Shown: one piece after another, positions 24,310-32,478 of the stretch
Layout of the letters: each line of letters begins with the position of its first letter
Position numbering within the stretch: position 1 is the first letter of the stretch
Source: Candidatus Bathyarchaeota archaeon
GTDB lineage: Archaea > Thermoproteota > Bathyarchaeia > 40CM-2-53-6
Reading direction: 5' to 3'
NCBI GenBank assembly: GCA_005881615.1
Contig: VBBR01000034.1
Coordinates: 1 to 51,334 of the forward strand
DNA length: 51,334 bases
Notes under the pieces: model-generated
What the model saw: the letters and a program-made list of their open reading frames with translations, nothing else
The model's database searches: none
What the model was told of the DNA's origin: nothing
Made by a program: the position numbers and the translations under genes

Positions 24310-24930
24310 TTATTCGTTTTTCTCTTTGACGAGCTTGTGGGATTCTTCCTTTATCCCGCTCTCTGTTATTACGAGTAGATCGACTCCATCTCCGCTTGAG
24401 ATGTCTCGAGCGAGGGCGGATCTTATGGCTCGAAGGATCAGCGGGCGGGCTTCATCAACTGACAGTCCTTCTCGATATTCTGATTCCAAGACTCCCATGG
24501 CGACTTCTGCGCCGGTTCCGACTGCGGCGAACTTGTCTTCGAGCACGGATCCGATGGGATCCATGACGAATAGGCTTGGTGAGCCGCTGTCTACTCCCGC
24601 GATTATGGTCTGGGCGAGATAGGGCATGAAGCGTCTCGCTGATAGCAGGTTGGCCATTAGTTTAGCAGTGTTCCTTACCGTTCCAGCTCTTCCTCGTTCG
24701 TATTCGAAGATGTTCATGTAAGCTAATGCTTCTCGTGATAGGACTTGCATGTCTCCGATAATTCCAGCGCAGCCGATTCCAATATTGTCTGTTATCTTGA
24801 AGACTTTCTTGGCTACCTTGCTCATGACGAATGTTCCATACGCGTATCTGCGCTCGGAGCCTAGGATGGCTCCTTCCTTGCAGACGAGTCCGACTGTTGT
24901 TGCCCCTGGCATGTAGATGTCATCGCTCAT
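24310..24930 (-). CDS. psmB2: Proteasome beta subunit lacking the catalytic threonine
   Basis: A 20S proteasome beta subunit (206 aa from ATG 24930). At the processing site the sequence is MPGATTVGLVCKEG: alanine stands where the active enzymes have Thr1. The Asp17 position reads Glu (ILGSERRYAYG). Lys33 (VAKKVFKI) and the GTGAEVAMG loop are kept. Pairs of an active and an inactive beta subunit are known in Thermoproteota, where the inactive one has a structural role in ring assembly; the active partner is at 10.7 kb. I prefer the start 24930 over 24954 because the TATA (GCTTTATAGC, near 24963-24972) would place transcription start near 24941. Confidence 0.92.
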   Translation of the reverse strand: MSDDIYMPGATTVGLVCKEGAILGSERRYAYGTFVMSKVAKKVFKITDNIGIGCAGIIGDMQVLSREALAYMNIFEYERGRAGTVRNTAKLMANLLSARRFMPYLAQTIIAGVDSGSPSLFVMDPIGSVLEDKFAAVGTGAEVAMGVLESEYREGLSVDEARPLILRAIRSALARDISSGDGVDLLVITESGIKEESHKLVKEKNE

Positions 24931-25019
24931 AATCGGGTCAATGTGCGACCTCATGCCGTTTTGCTATAAAGCTAGCGCTTGGACTGACTAGGGTTTGTAA
25001 TGTTCCGGGGAAAGCGATG

Positions 25020-25559
25020 CTAGTGCGTTTCGACGGGGACGTGATCGCGGATTCGAGGCTCGCGTTGTCCGAGCCAGGCTGGAACATAGGGTTTCCTCCA
25101 GTCGATGGGGCCGGAGGAGAATCTTTGTTGCATTCTCGCTAGGTCGAGGTCCCATGCGCGGTCGAAGAATTCGTAGGCTTCGTCCCATTCTTCTCCCTCT
25201 TGCCAGCCGGAATGAGCAACGCTGACTTTCGTCAGGGCTTCAACCCTCTCTAAAAAGATGTCAACACGCGTCTTTTGCCTTCGCACATTAGGAAACTGGG
25301 GCGGAGCCTTCCATTCTACGGATAGCGTCTTCGCCTGCTCGAATCCGAGTATTCTGCAGCCTTCTGTTCCCTTGAAGCCTAGTGGAGACTCGGGGTCGAA
25401 GAATATCTCGTAGAGTCCTTGGACTTCGAGCTTGATGTTTGCTTTCGGAGCGAGAAAGCTGATGATTCCATCGATGGTGGTCCAGACGGTCCAGACATCT
25501 GCGATGGTCGTTGATGTGATCGCTTCCTTTCGTAATATCTTTGGATCCAAGGAGCTCAC
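25020..25559 (-). CDS. SRPBCC/AHSA1-like domain protein
   Basis: A 179-aa protein with a START-like SRPBCC fold of the AHSA1 type: an N-terminal strand and helix (EAITSTTIADVWTVWTTIDGIISFLAPKANIKLEVQGLYEIFFDP), a central beta-rich region and a long C-terminal helix (DEAYEFFDRAWDLDLARMQQRF). Such proteins bind hydrophobic ligands or act as cofactors; no ligand can be predicted. It starts at GTG 25559. It is separated from the psmB2 gene by its own gap, so it may be transcribed alone. Confidence 0.75.
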   Translation of the reverse strand: MSSLDPKILRKEAITSTTIADVWTVWTTIDGIISFLAPKANIKLEVQGLYEIFFDPESPLGFKGTEGCRILGFEQAKTLSVEWKAPPQFPNVRRQKTRVDIFLERVEALTKVSVAHSGWQEGEEWDEAYEFFDRAWDLDLARMQQRFSSGPIDWRKPYVPAWLGQREPRIRDHVPVETH

Positions 25560-25662
25560 TGTTTCTTGTCTGGAAGGTAGGAGTTGCAGGGCTACTGGAA
25601 CGATTTAGCCTTGTGCCTTCACGATGGAAAAACCCATCTTCTGACCATTCAATTGTCCTTCC

Positions 25663-25917
25663 ATGCGGGAACACCCTCTGAAGGCAATCCTTTCGAGGAT
25701 CATGCGCGGTGGAAGTGATCCTTCAGAGTTCAAGTTGGCCTACGTTCATCGGGGCGCAGCGGACGATCAGATGATCATCAAAGTCTCAGACATAGTTAGG
25801 CTGGGAAAAGGGTCGTTCTTGTTGCGGGACGGTGAGACTCAGATTCCCTTTCATAGGGTCCTGTATGTAGTAGACGGGGAGAAGACGTTGTTGTGGAAGA
25901 AGATGCACAGACACTAG
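25663..25917 (+). CDS. DUF504 (UPF0248) protein
   Basis: An 84-aa protein that matches the archaeal UPF0248 family: HPLKAILSRIMRGG, then VHRGAADDQMIIKVSDIVRLGKGSFLLRDGETQIPFHRVLYVVDG. The conserved IPFHRVL segment is the best marker. The family is of unknown function and has been linked to RNA-processing neighbourhoods in other archaea. It diverges from the SRPBCC gene across about 100 bp. Confidence 0.8.
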   Translation: MREHPLKAILSRIMRGGSDPSEFKLAYVHRGAADDQMIIKVSDIVRLGKGSFLLRDGETQIPFHRVLYVVDGEKTLLWKKMHRH

Positions 25918-26356
25918 TTATCTGGTGTTGACTCCGGTTGGTCCAGTAGGTCTGAGAAACCTATCGTTGTCTGGGCCGGGGATTTACTTTCGCAGGAGTC
26001 CGCGAGGACCACTCATGCCACGCGAGGTGCTCTCAAGGGATCCATTTTCTGAGGGGTGTTCCTGTCTGGGCGTGATTCTGGGCTTGTTTGTTGAAGACAG
26101 GCTTGTTATCTGCCTGTCTGGTCGTTTTTGATCCCCGCGGATTCCCTAGGGATAAGCGTGGAAGATCGTGTTCTGGAAATCACGAGCTTGGATTCGCGAT
26201 TGGGGCTGATATTGGGCGATTTCTATCTAGGAACACGGAAGCTGATTCAAACATCAATCGGGGATTATCCAAGGACAGCAGAGAGCCTGGAATGAGATCG
26301 CCAGCAGTTCTTGGAACTGCATGCGAATTTGTTCGCGGGAAGAGAGTAATAGAATA
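25918..26356. other. Long intergenic region with terminator-like hairpin
   Basis: About 440 bp with no gene I can support; the short frames here lack domain signal. The notable element is a perfect 8-bp inverted repeat, AGACAGGC-N9-GCCTGTCT (26095-26119), followed five nucleotides later by TTTTT (26125-26129). This looks like a bacterial-style intrinsic terminator for rightward transcription, though it lies about 180 nt after the DUF504 stop. Confidence 0.45.
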
Positions 26357-26857
26357 ATGCAGATTCCAATTCATCATCTAACCTTTTTTAGTCGAATACG
26401 GATAGCAAGCGTTCCAAACTTGCCACGGAAAGAAACTCTCGATCTTTCCATGATAGCAGATCGCGTTCATCCACAAACCTGGTCTCTCTTCCAAGCATTA
26501 AGAACCCGCATGCGACAACTGAAAGGCGTGTCGATGAAGGTCCTCTACGAAAAAAACAGTAGCGAGCCTACGCCCGCCTTCTTTTACGAGGGCCGCCAAC
26601 TCTTCCATCTGCACCTCAGAGGAATTGAGATCAGCGCGACATTCCACACCGACTTCAAGTCAAGACTCCTCCTGGCAGAAAACCAATCGATTGACTGGCG
26701 GCTCCGGGACGAGATTAGGAAACGGACCTGGGCAGGCTTCGCCTTCGAGAACTCGAAGGATCTCGGACCCTTCATGGAGCTCGTCAAGGCAAAATACCAG
26801 ATCATTGCCGAGGAGATCGGTGCCAAACCGCGAGAGGAAAGACCAATCGCCGTCTAG
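26357..26857 (+). CDS. DUF3788-like small protein
   Basis: A protein of 166 aa from ATG 26357; the frame is open to 26321, but the extra residues are unlike the rest. The middle, WSLFQALRTRMRQLKGVSMKVLYEKN and FFYEGRQLFHLHLRGIEISATFHTDF, and the C-terminal GPFMELVKAKYQIIAEE, resemble the DUF3788/DUF5655 group of small proteins related to the YdhG fold. The function is unknown. A nucleic-acid or small-molecule binding role would be guesswork. The first 30 residues vary and may be non-coding; ATG 26450 is a possible later start. Confidence 0.55.
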   Translation: MQIPIHHLTFFSRIRIASVPNLPRKETLDLSMIADRVHPQTWSLFQALRTRMRQLKGVSMKVLYEKNSSEPTPAFFYEGRQLFHLHLRGIEISATFHTDFKSRLLLAENQSIDWRLRDEIRKRTWAGFAFENSKDLGPFMELVKAKYQIIAEEIGAKPREERPIAV

Positions 26858-26929
26858 ATATCCTAGGAACAAGAACACATAACGGACTCTTGCCCATGGT
26901 GAAAGGCTCAGCGACAGCGTGATAGGCCT

Positions 26930-27511
26930 TTGCCAAAACCAGACCTGAGTTCGACTCTTCTTCAGGTCAAGGACGATCTGGCGTCGATTCATCGATCCGG
27001 TGACGGCGAACGTGTTGAAGCGGTTGTCGCGATTCTTCTCTGGGACGAGCCTGGAAAAGGACTGCAAACACTCCTAGTACAAAGGGCGGAAAGAGAAGGC
27101 GACCCGTGGTCGGGACAGATTGGGCTTCCCGGTGGCCGAGTCAAACTCGTCGAATCGCCTCGAGCGGCTCTTCATCGGGAGGTCGAGGAAGAAGTTGGAA
27201 TCAAGCTTGGAGAAGTTGGCGTGGAGCTTGGCTGCCTCTCCGTGGGTCATCCTATGCGGCGGATGGAAATGAGGGTTCAACCGTGGGTTTTCGGATTGAG
27301 CGTCAAGCCTAAAGTCAGTATCGGCTCCGAGATTGCTAGTTCCTTCTGGGTGAACTTGACGGAGCTACCCTCTATGATGAAGATGAGCGAGGTTACGGTC
27401 AGAAACGAACCGAGGAGCGTAGAATCCTTCGTGGTCGAAGGAAAGATCGTCTGGGGTTTTACATATCGGGTCTTGACTGAGTTGATTCCAATTCTGAAAG
27501 TCTCGTCTTAA
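26930..27511 (+). CDS. Nudix hydrolase (CoA pyrophosphatase-like)
   Basis: A 193-aa hydrolase of nucleoside diphosphates linked to another moiety. The full Nudix box is present, GGRVKLVESPRAALHREVEEEVGI (about 66-89), with the metal-binding REVEEE. The segment GDPWSGQIGLPGGRV just before it is the UPF0035-like signature of CoA and NADH pyrophosphatases. It starts at TTG 26930. It ends 4 bp inside the 3' end of the convergent ncs6 gene. Confidence 0.85.
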   Translation: MPKPDLSSTLLQVKDDLASIHRSGDGERVEAVVAILLWDEPGKGLQTLLVQRAEREGDPWSGQIGLPGGRVKLVESPRAALHREVEEEVGIKLGEVGVELGCLSVGHPMRRMEMRVQPWVFGLSVKPKVSIGSEIASSFWVNLTELPSMMKMSEVTVRNEPRSVESFVVEGKIVWGFTYRVLTELIPILKVSS

Positions 27512-28455
27512 ACGCTGATTTCAGGGATAGCGGAACCTACGCCCTGCATCTTGCAGGCCTCGCAAATCTCGAACGGTGTAGGTTCTCCACAAGACTTGCA
27601 AGGTTGCAAGTGAGACGGTGCGAGATTGGGTTCGGCTAGGGTTCGAAGCCGGAGCATCGCTCGGTAGGCTGAGAAAGTTACGCCTGGATGGGCCAGCTCC
27701 AGCTTGTTCAGTACAGTCCGGAGCTCATTCCGCAAGGCTTCAGTCATGTAGGGACATGAGGCGGTTTGAAACTGGAGGCCCTCAGCGTATCCGTACATGA
27801 CGATCTCTCTCTCAGGAATCTCGCAAAGCGGCTTTACCCGGGTTAGGAAGAGTCCGCGGGGATCTTTGAGAACAGGACTGAATCTGACGAATCGATCGGC
27901 ATCGCCTTGGAACAAGTTCAACATGTAAGTCTGCACGATATCATCGAGATTGTGACCTGTTGCAATCTTGGTGGCTCCAATCTTCTTTGCGGCTAGGTTG
28001 ATTGCTTTTCTACGAAAAACACCGCAGTAGGAACAAGCGGTCATCCTCTCCTGCTCGTTCTTTAGAAAATCGTCTAGTCCGGATCCAAACAGATCCTCGA
28101 ACGAAAGAACTTCATGCTCGATCCCGAGATCTCTACAATACCTTGTCGCAAGGTCGACAGCTTCCTCTCGGTAACCGGCAATACCTTCGTCCACTGTGAC
28201 AGCGGTGATTCGAGTGCGGGGAAATCGCTTCGCGAGCTTGTGGAGGATCATGAGAAGTGTCAAACTGTCCTTTCCCCCAGACACCGCCACTGCAACATGG
28301 TCTTCGGGGCTGAACATGTCCCAGTGACTGACAGTCCGACGAACCTTGCGTTCTAACGAATCTCTAAAGCAGCTCTTGCATAGAATCGACCCCTCATACT
28401 CTCTTCGGAAATAACCGGGATTGCGCTTACACACCGTGCAAGAACTAGGATCCAT
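27508..28455 (-). CDS. ncs6: tRNA 2-thiolation protein (Ncs6/TtuA family)
   Basis: A 315-aa PP-loop enzyme that activates and thiolates U34 (Ncs6/CTU1) or U54 (TtuA) of tRNA. There is an N-terminal zinc finger (CTVCKRNPG and CKSCFR), the PP-loop AVAVSGGKDSLTLL (S59-S64), catalytic cysteines in TACSYCGVFRRKA and TASCPYM, and a C-terminal zinc finger (CKSCGEPTPFEICEAC). The three catalytic Cys can also carry an iron-sulfur cluster in this family. It is the last gene of the leftward operon with the site-2 protease 4 bp upstream. Confidence 0.93.
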   Translation of the reverse strand: MDPSSCTVCKRNPGYFRREYEGSILCKSCFRDSLERKVRRTVSHWDMFSPEDHVAVAVSGGKDSLTLLMILHKLAKRFPRTRITAVTVDEGIAGYREEAVDLATRYCRDLGIEHEVLSFEDLFGSGLDDFLKNEQERMTACSYCGVFRRKAINLAAKKIGATKIATGHNLDDIVQTYMLNLFQGDADRFVRFSPVLKDPRGLFLTRVKPLCEIPEREIVMYGYAEGLQFQTASCPYMTEALRNELRTVLNKLELAHPGVTFSAYRAMLRLRTLAEPNLAPSHLQPCKSCGEPTPFEICEACKMQGVGSAIPEISV

Positions 28456-28459
28456 CGGA

Positions 28460-29617
28460 CTATCTCGGAAATATCGTCCCGAATAGGATGTAGGACAGAA
28501 TAATGTTTGAGCCTAATAGACCGAGAGAAATGACGCTGGCCACTGTCCGAATGTTCTTGGTATTCTTGAGTCCCAGAACGCCCAAGAGAGTGTCTAGGTA
28601 GCGATCTCCGTCGAATGGGAAGAGAGGCAGCATGTTGACCAAGGCGACTCCGAGGAGAATCAACTGCATCCAGCCGAATGCAGTGAGAAGTTGATATGAT
28701 GAAACAACCGGGAGAAATTGGTATTTAAGAGGAACGTAGTTCGCGGTTTGTACCCCAAGTATTGCCCTGCTGGAGTTGGTCTCAGACTTCCCTGTCGTCA
28801 CCTTCAGAGTCTGTGATGGATTACTGAAATGAACTGTAACGTTCGTGCCAGGGCTGAGACTGCCCAGGTATGACCCTAGGTGCTGGACATCCGACGTCGA
28901 ATAGTTGTTGACTTGAGAGATTATGGACCATTGGGGCAGGCCCGCGGTCTGTGCTGGGCTTCCATTTGTGAATCCGGTCACAAGGACCCCGGTGGGTGCA
29001 GGCTGATAGAGGGCGACTAGAAGAACTAGGACGAGCGCCCAGGTGGCTACGTTGGTGAATGATCCGGCAGCGAAGACTCTCAACTTTGTCCTCGCCTTAC
29101 GTTTCGCGAGATTCTCTTCATCGATTTCCACGAACCCGCCCGGCAGGAAAACCGCCATGAAGACTCCTGAGGATTTCAGAGGAACTTTGTCAAGTACACT
29201 GGCTATTCCGTGCGCTACTTCGTGAGGAATTAGGAGAACGGCTATCGCCAATAAGATGTATGGAAAAATATCCCATCCGATGGTCAAACCAGGGAGGGGA
29301 ATAATCAGAAGGGTAGGTCCCGCACTTGAACTATGTCTGAACAATCCAACAGCGTTGTTGATGAAACTGTAGATTACGAATGCTAGAAGACCAATTCCCA
29401 TGGCTGCGCCAATGTCGAAGAAGGCGAGCCAACCTCTCCGAAATCGTCCCCCTATCCTCTCTATCCAGCTGTTGAAGACTACTGTTTTCAGCATGATGTA
29501 GTAGGGCTTGGCTATGATGCCGTGCTTGTCGGCCTTCGACAACACTGCTAGAGCGTAGATGATGACCCAAACGGCGAGGTAGAAGAGTAACGGAGTGTAA
29601 GGGTCGAGTAGACTCAA
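28460..29617 (-). CDS. Site-2 protease family membrane metalloprotease (M50)
   Basis: A 385-aa intramembrane protease. The zinc motif HEVAH is at residues 132-136 (LLIPHEVAHGIAS); the third zinc ligand is in LFPFDGDRYLDTLL (about 334-347). Between them is a PDZ-like domain (GSPAQTAGLPQWSIISQVNNYS). There are about six predicted membrane helices. Such enzymes cut membrane-bound regulators or signal-peptide remnants. It sits in an operon of cofE, nucleotidyltransferase, this gene and ncs6. Full length, no damage. Confidence 0.93.
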   Translation of the reverse strand: MSLLDPYTPLLFYLAVWVIIYALAVLSKADKHGIIAKPYYIMLKTVVFNSWIERIGGRFRRGWLAFFDIGAAMGIGLLAFVIYSFINNAVGLFRHSSSAGPTLLIIPLPGLTIGWDIFPYILLAIAVLLIPHEVAHGIASVLDKVPLKSSGVFMAVFLPGGFVEIDEENLAKRKARTKLRVFAAGSFTNVATWALVLVLLVALYQPAPTGVLVTGFTNGSPAQTAGLPQWSIISQVNNYSTSDVQHLGSYLGSLSPGTNVTVHFSNPSQTLKVTTGKSETNSSRAILGVQTANYVPLKYQFLPVVSSYQLLTAFGWMQLILLGVALVNMLPLFPFDGDRYLDTLLGVLGLKNTKNIRTVASVISLGLLGSNIILSYILFGTIFPR

Positions 29618-29677
29618 GAAGCTCTTCTCTTAGTTCGGGGAATTAGGCTCGGCTCAAGCGGGTTTCATATTACCTTT

Positions 29678-30409
29678 TCAGTTTCTTCCTCTAAGCGTTC
29701 TTCTCAGAGCTGGGTCAGAGTCCACACGTGCCTGGAGTACCTCCTCAAAGGATTCTCCATCTCGGACTGGGATCCTGAGATACATTCCCGTTCTACCAAT
29801 CGTATCCCTCCGAGTCAAGACTCTTACTCGCTCTGTGACAATGGCAACACTGACTCCCAGCAGTCTCGCGACTTCATTTTCTCTGCCAATGACGGGAGAC
29901 TCGAAATGCCCCTCTGCTGTGGGTTCGATCAGAATCAGCCTCTTAGTACAACCCGGAGTTCGAATACTGTTTTTCAATTCGGGAAGTGTGATCTTTCCCC
30001 CGAACGCGTAGAATTCCAGTTCTAATGAGCGGAAAGGAGTTAGCGGAACAGTAACGGAAGTTGTCTGTTCAGCGTCTAATTGGAGATGTGCTTTGGGGGA
30101 ATGAGATGGTGTTGCTTGGGCGATTTCTTTTGAGAAGATGGTGAGGCCACCGCTTTCTAGCGCCGCCTCCACCAGTTGCGTGTTGACATTGGATGGGATC
30201 AACACGTCAACATCGCTCTTGTCATCTACGTCGCCTCTGGCTACGCTACCATGGGTGAGAGCGATCTGGCTCCACGCTGCCAAGGCGTTGATGACGAGGA
30301 CAGCTCTATCCCTCAGAGACTCCAGTCTTGCCCAATGAGACACGGGATAGTTGACTTGGACCCCGTCAGAGGTTCTGCTCGGCTTTGAACCCGAGCCCCG
30401 TCTTTTCAC
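29678..30409 (-). CDS. Predicted nucleotidyltransferase (COG2413-like)
   Basis: A 243-aa protein with a Pol-beta-type nucleotidyltransferase core: THGSVARGDVDDKSDVDVLIP (about 52-72), the GSxxRG and DxD motif that binds metal and nucleotide. The C-terminal part has a helix-turn-helix look (ENEVARLLGVSVAIVTERVRVLTRRD). The substrate is unknown; such proteins can be adenylyltransferases or parts of toxin-antitoxin pairs, but the full size and operon context favour a housekeeping role. It overlaps cofE by 4 bp (ATGA). Confidence 0.78.
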   Translation of the reverse strand: MKRRGSGSKPSRTSDGVQVNYPVSHWARLESLRDRAVLVINALAAWSQIALTHGSVARGDVDDKSDVDVLIPSNVNTQLVEAALESGGLTIFSKEIAQATPSHSPKAHLQLDAEQTTSVTVPLTPFRSLELEFYAFGGKITLPELKNSIRTPGCTKRLILIEPTAEGHFESPVIGRENEVARLLGVSVAIVTERVRVLTRRDTIGRTGMYLRIPVRDGESFEEVLQARVDSDPALRRTLRGRN

Positions 30410-31179
30410 AATGTCCCCTTGAACAGATCGTCTCGGGTGGGTCCCGTTAAGTCAGAACTTCTCGCTTTGTCCTGGAATCGAACTCTCTTCAATCCTCTCA
30501 CAATGGCTGCAGGAATAGCCTCCTTCCCTTGACCCATAACGAGCTCAGCTGCGCCAGCTACTTCGTCCGCCAATGCCACGTTCTTAAAACGCAATTGATA
30601 CCCGAACAGGTCTCTTTGGCCCCTATAGTCAGCATGAGGCTTGAGCCCAGCGATTCCAATCGTTTCCTCAACCTGCCCCAATCTGAACGGCCGACTGTGA
30701 GTATCTGTTATAATGACGCCAATTTCCTTGCCGGTGAGGCGTCTTATCCTGTTTCTGATCTTCCTCGCTGAAACATCTGGGTTTGTGGGAAGTAGTGCAT
30801 AATTCTGGTCCCCTTTCACATTCGACTTGTCCACGCCCGCGTTGAGACAAGTCCAGCCATGTCTTGTTGTGACTATCAAGGCCATCTTGTCAGCTCTAAC
30901 AACCTTCTTTGAATCATTGAGGACTATCTGAACGAACCCCGATTTCCGCCCGGTCTTCCGCGCAATGACCATGGCCCTTTTCGAAGGACGAACAGAGGTA
31001 ATATCTACGAGCCTTCCCTCGGCCTTTGAAACGGCCTTCTGACCAACGACAAGCACGTCTTTTTCTCGGATTCCCCATCCGAGCTTGCGGGCAGCTTCAA
31101 CCATCAATCGAGGCAAGTCGTCGCCTGGTCGGATTAATGGAAGCCCGGTTAGGGGAAGTATTTGGACAGCACCGTGCAT
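30406..31179 (-). CDS. cofE: Coenzyme F420-0:L-glutamate ligase
   Basis: A 257-aa GTP-dependent ligase that adds gamma-linked glutamates to F420-0. Family markers are LPLTGLPLIRPGDDLPRLM, the KAVSKAEGRLV motif, NAGVDKSNVKGDQNYALLP (about 115-132) and ITDTHSRPFRLGQVEETIGIAGL. It implies that the organism makes or completes coenzyme F420. A TATA-like TTTGTATACCCC near 31204-31215 is about 30 nt upstream of the ATG. It heads the leftward operon with the nucleotidyltransferase, the site-2 protease and ncs6. CofC and CofD are not in the window. Confidence 0.95.
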   Translation of the reverse strand: MHGAVQILPLTGLPLIRPGDDLPRLMVEAARKLGWGIREKDVLVVGQKAVSKAEGRLVDITSVRPSKRAMVIARKTGRKSGFVQIVLNDSKKVVRADKMALIVTTRHGWTCLNAGVDKSNVKGDQNYALLPTNPDVSARKIRNRIRRLTGKEIGVIITDTHSRPFRLGQVEETIGIAGLKPHADYRGQRDLFGYQLRFKNVALADEVAGAAELVMGQGKEAIPAAIVRGLKRVRFQDKARSSDLTGPTRDDLFKGTL

Positions 31180-31260
31180 GAGGAGTCGAATTATTGCATG
31201 GGGTATACAAACTAGGTTTTAGGAGAGAATTACGTTTCTTGCCGCGCCACAACGAAAGCA

Positions 31261-31401
31261 TGTTTATATTCTGAAACGTCCGGTTTCTAGCTGTCAGGTT
31301 GACTGGCCGGAGAACGTCCGGTAGCCGTTACGAAACGACGACTGCTGATTTCTCCCGTAGCAACCGAACGGAAGAAACGAAGAACGGAGGTGGAAAATGC
31401 T
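31261..31401 (+). promoter_or_regulatory. TRAM gene promoter and long structured leader
   Basis: A TATA box (ATGTTTATATTC, about 31261-31272) would start transcription near 31292, leaving a leader of about 110 nt before the TRAM ATG. The leader region contains the repeated element ACGTCCGGT (31277-31285 and 31314-31322), a GTCA-GGT-TGAC hairpin and a strong Shine-Dalgarno GGAGGTG. Long leaders are exceptional in this window, where most genes look leaderless, so RNA-level control is likely. Confidence 0.5.
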
Positions 31402-31641
31402 ATGGGTTATGAAAGGAGAGGCTATGGCGGCGGTGGCGGTGCGAACAGATTCGGACCGAAACCGGTCGAGGAAGGCAAAGAATACGACGTCGACATCAAG
31501 GAGATCAGTCGCCGCGGTGAGGGAATCGCGCGCGTTGAAGGACTTGTTGTCTTCGTACCGAACACGAAACCCGGAGATCATCTGAAGATAAAGATCACAC
31601 GGGTCTCGAACCGCTTCGCTTCAGGCGAAGTCGTCCAATAA
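31402..31641 (+). CDS. TRAM-domain RNA-binding protein
   Basis: A 79-aa single TRAM-domain protein. A Gly/Arg-rich N-terminus (MGYERRGYGGGGGANRFG) precedes the TRAM core EGKEYDVDIKEISRRGEGIARVEGLVVFVPNTKPGDHLKIKITRV and ends FASGEVVQ. Stand-alone TRAM proteins act as archaeal RNA chaperones, comparable to cold-shock proteins. The start is ATG 31402, nine nucleotides after the Shine-Dalgarno GGAGGTG; GTG 31390 overlaps that signal. The upstream leader suggests regulation at the RNA level. Confidence 0.9.
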   Translation: MGYERRGYGGGGGANRFGPKPVEEGKEYDVDIKEISRRGEGIARVEGLVVFVPNTKPGDHLKIKITRVSNRFASGEVVQ

Positions 31642-31719
31642 GACGCCCTTGGAGTTAGGGAGAAACCATGTTTCTCCCAAATCCCCTATTTCTTATTTCT
31701 ACAAAAGCCTAAAGGCTCA

Positions 31720-32451
31720 ATGGTCCGTCAAGGGAACGAGTTTCCTATGACTGACGGGAAGCCAGCCAGTCCGCGTTTTGCTGAACTCCGGTCTTTCATC
31801 GAGCGACGACCCTGGTCCGTCATATCGTGGTCGGCGGGGTTGTCGGCGATGGCTTTCATAGTATTCTATGGGCTGCAAGCCACCACGAATCCCCAGGTGG
31901 GGATACAGTTTGTCCAGTCTGAATGGCCCGATCCCTCGATCTTTCCCTATTTTTACGCCAAACCCATAACTTGGTTCGCATACTTTAGTTTCGTATACTG
32001 GGCTGCAGGCCTCGAATCAAACAAAGAACATTTTCTCAAGTTCTCCCCGAGGGCTAGAAACATGCTGTTCCTCGTCACGGCGCTCGTTGCCTTCGCCTCA
32101 TTCTACGAGATTTTCTACAACTTCATGGTCTGGTTGGCTCTCGAAGTCTTAACGACTAATTGCAGGCCGTTCCCCTGCAACCCTGACCAGGTGGCAAGCA
32201 TTTTCGATCTTCGAAGTCCGCTCAATCTTGTTTTCGCGACAAAGATCGTGACCACAGCTTTCGGCTTGTCTATGTACTCGCTGTGGTTCCTTCACCGCGT
32301 GGACGTGGAGACGGAAAGGCAAAATCGGACAACGAAGACAGTCGATATGGATGTGAAGGCTCCAATGGGCAACCCAGTAAGGAAACCTATAGAAATTGGA
32401 GCCCGCCTTGTTGTCCAACAACCGATAGACCCAACAGTAGACAAGACCTGA
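31720..32451 (+). CDS. Four-helix membrane protein of unknown function
   Basis: A 243-aa membrane protein I do not recognise. Predicted helices are VISWSAGLSAMAFIVFYGL (about 34-52), ITWFAYFSFVYWAAGL, NMLFLVTALVAFASFYEIFYNFMVWLAL and LVFATKIVTTAFGLSMYSLWFL. A loop of about 30 residues with two Cys (NCRPFPCNPDQ) lies between helices three and four and may face outward. The C-terminal 45 residues are charged and cytoplasmic. It is followed 27 bp later by geranylgeranyl reductase, so it may be transcribed with the lipid genes, but a lipid role is only suggested by position. Confidence 0.6.
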   Translation: MVRQGNEFPMTDGKPASPRFAELRSFIERRPWSVISWSAGLSAMAFIVFYGLQATTNPQVGIQFVQSEWPDPSIFPYFYAKPITWFAYFSFVYWAAGLESNKEHFLKFSPRARNMLFLVTALVAFASFYEIFYNFMVWLALEVLTTNCRPFPCNPDQVASIFDLRSPLNLVFATKIVTTAFGLSMYSLWFLHRVDVETERQNRTTKTVDMDVKAPMGNPVRKPIEIGARLVVQQPIDPTVDKT

Positions 32452-32478
32452 ATCACCATAGTAGGAAAAAGTTGACTT

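Noticed and set aside
25925-26131. A 68-aa frame after DUF504
   Set aside because: It runs into the terminator-like hairpin, has no domain signal and no ribosome-binding site.
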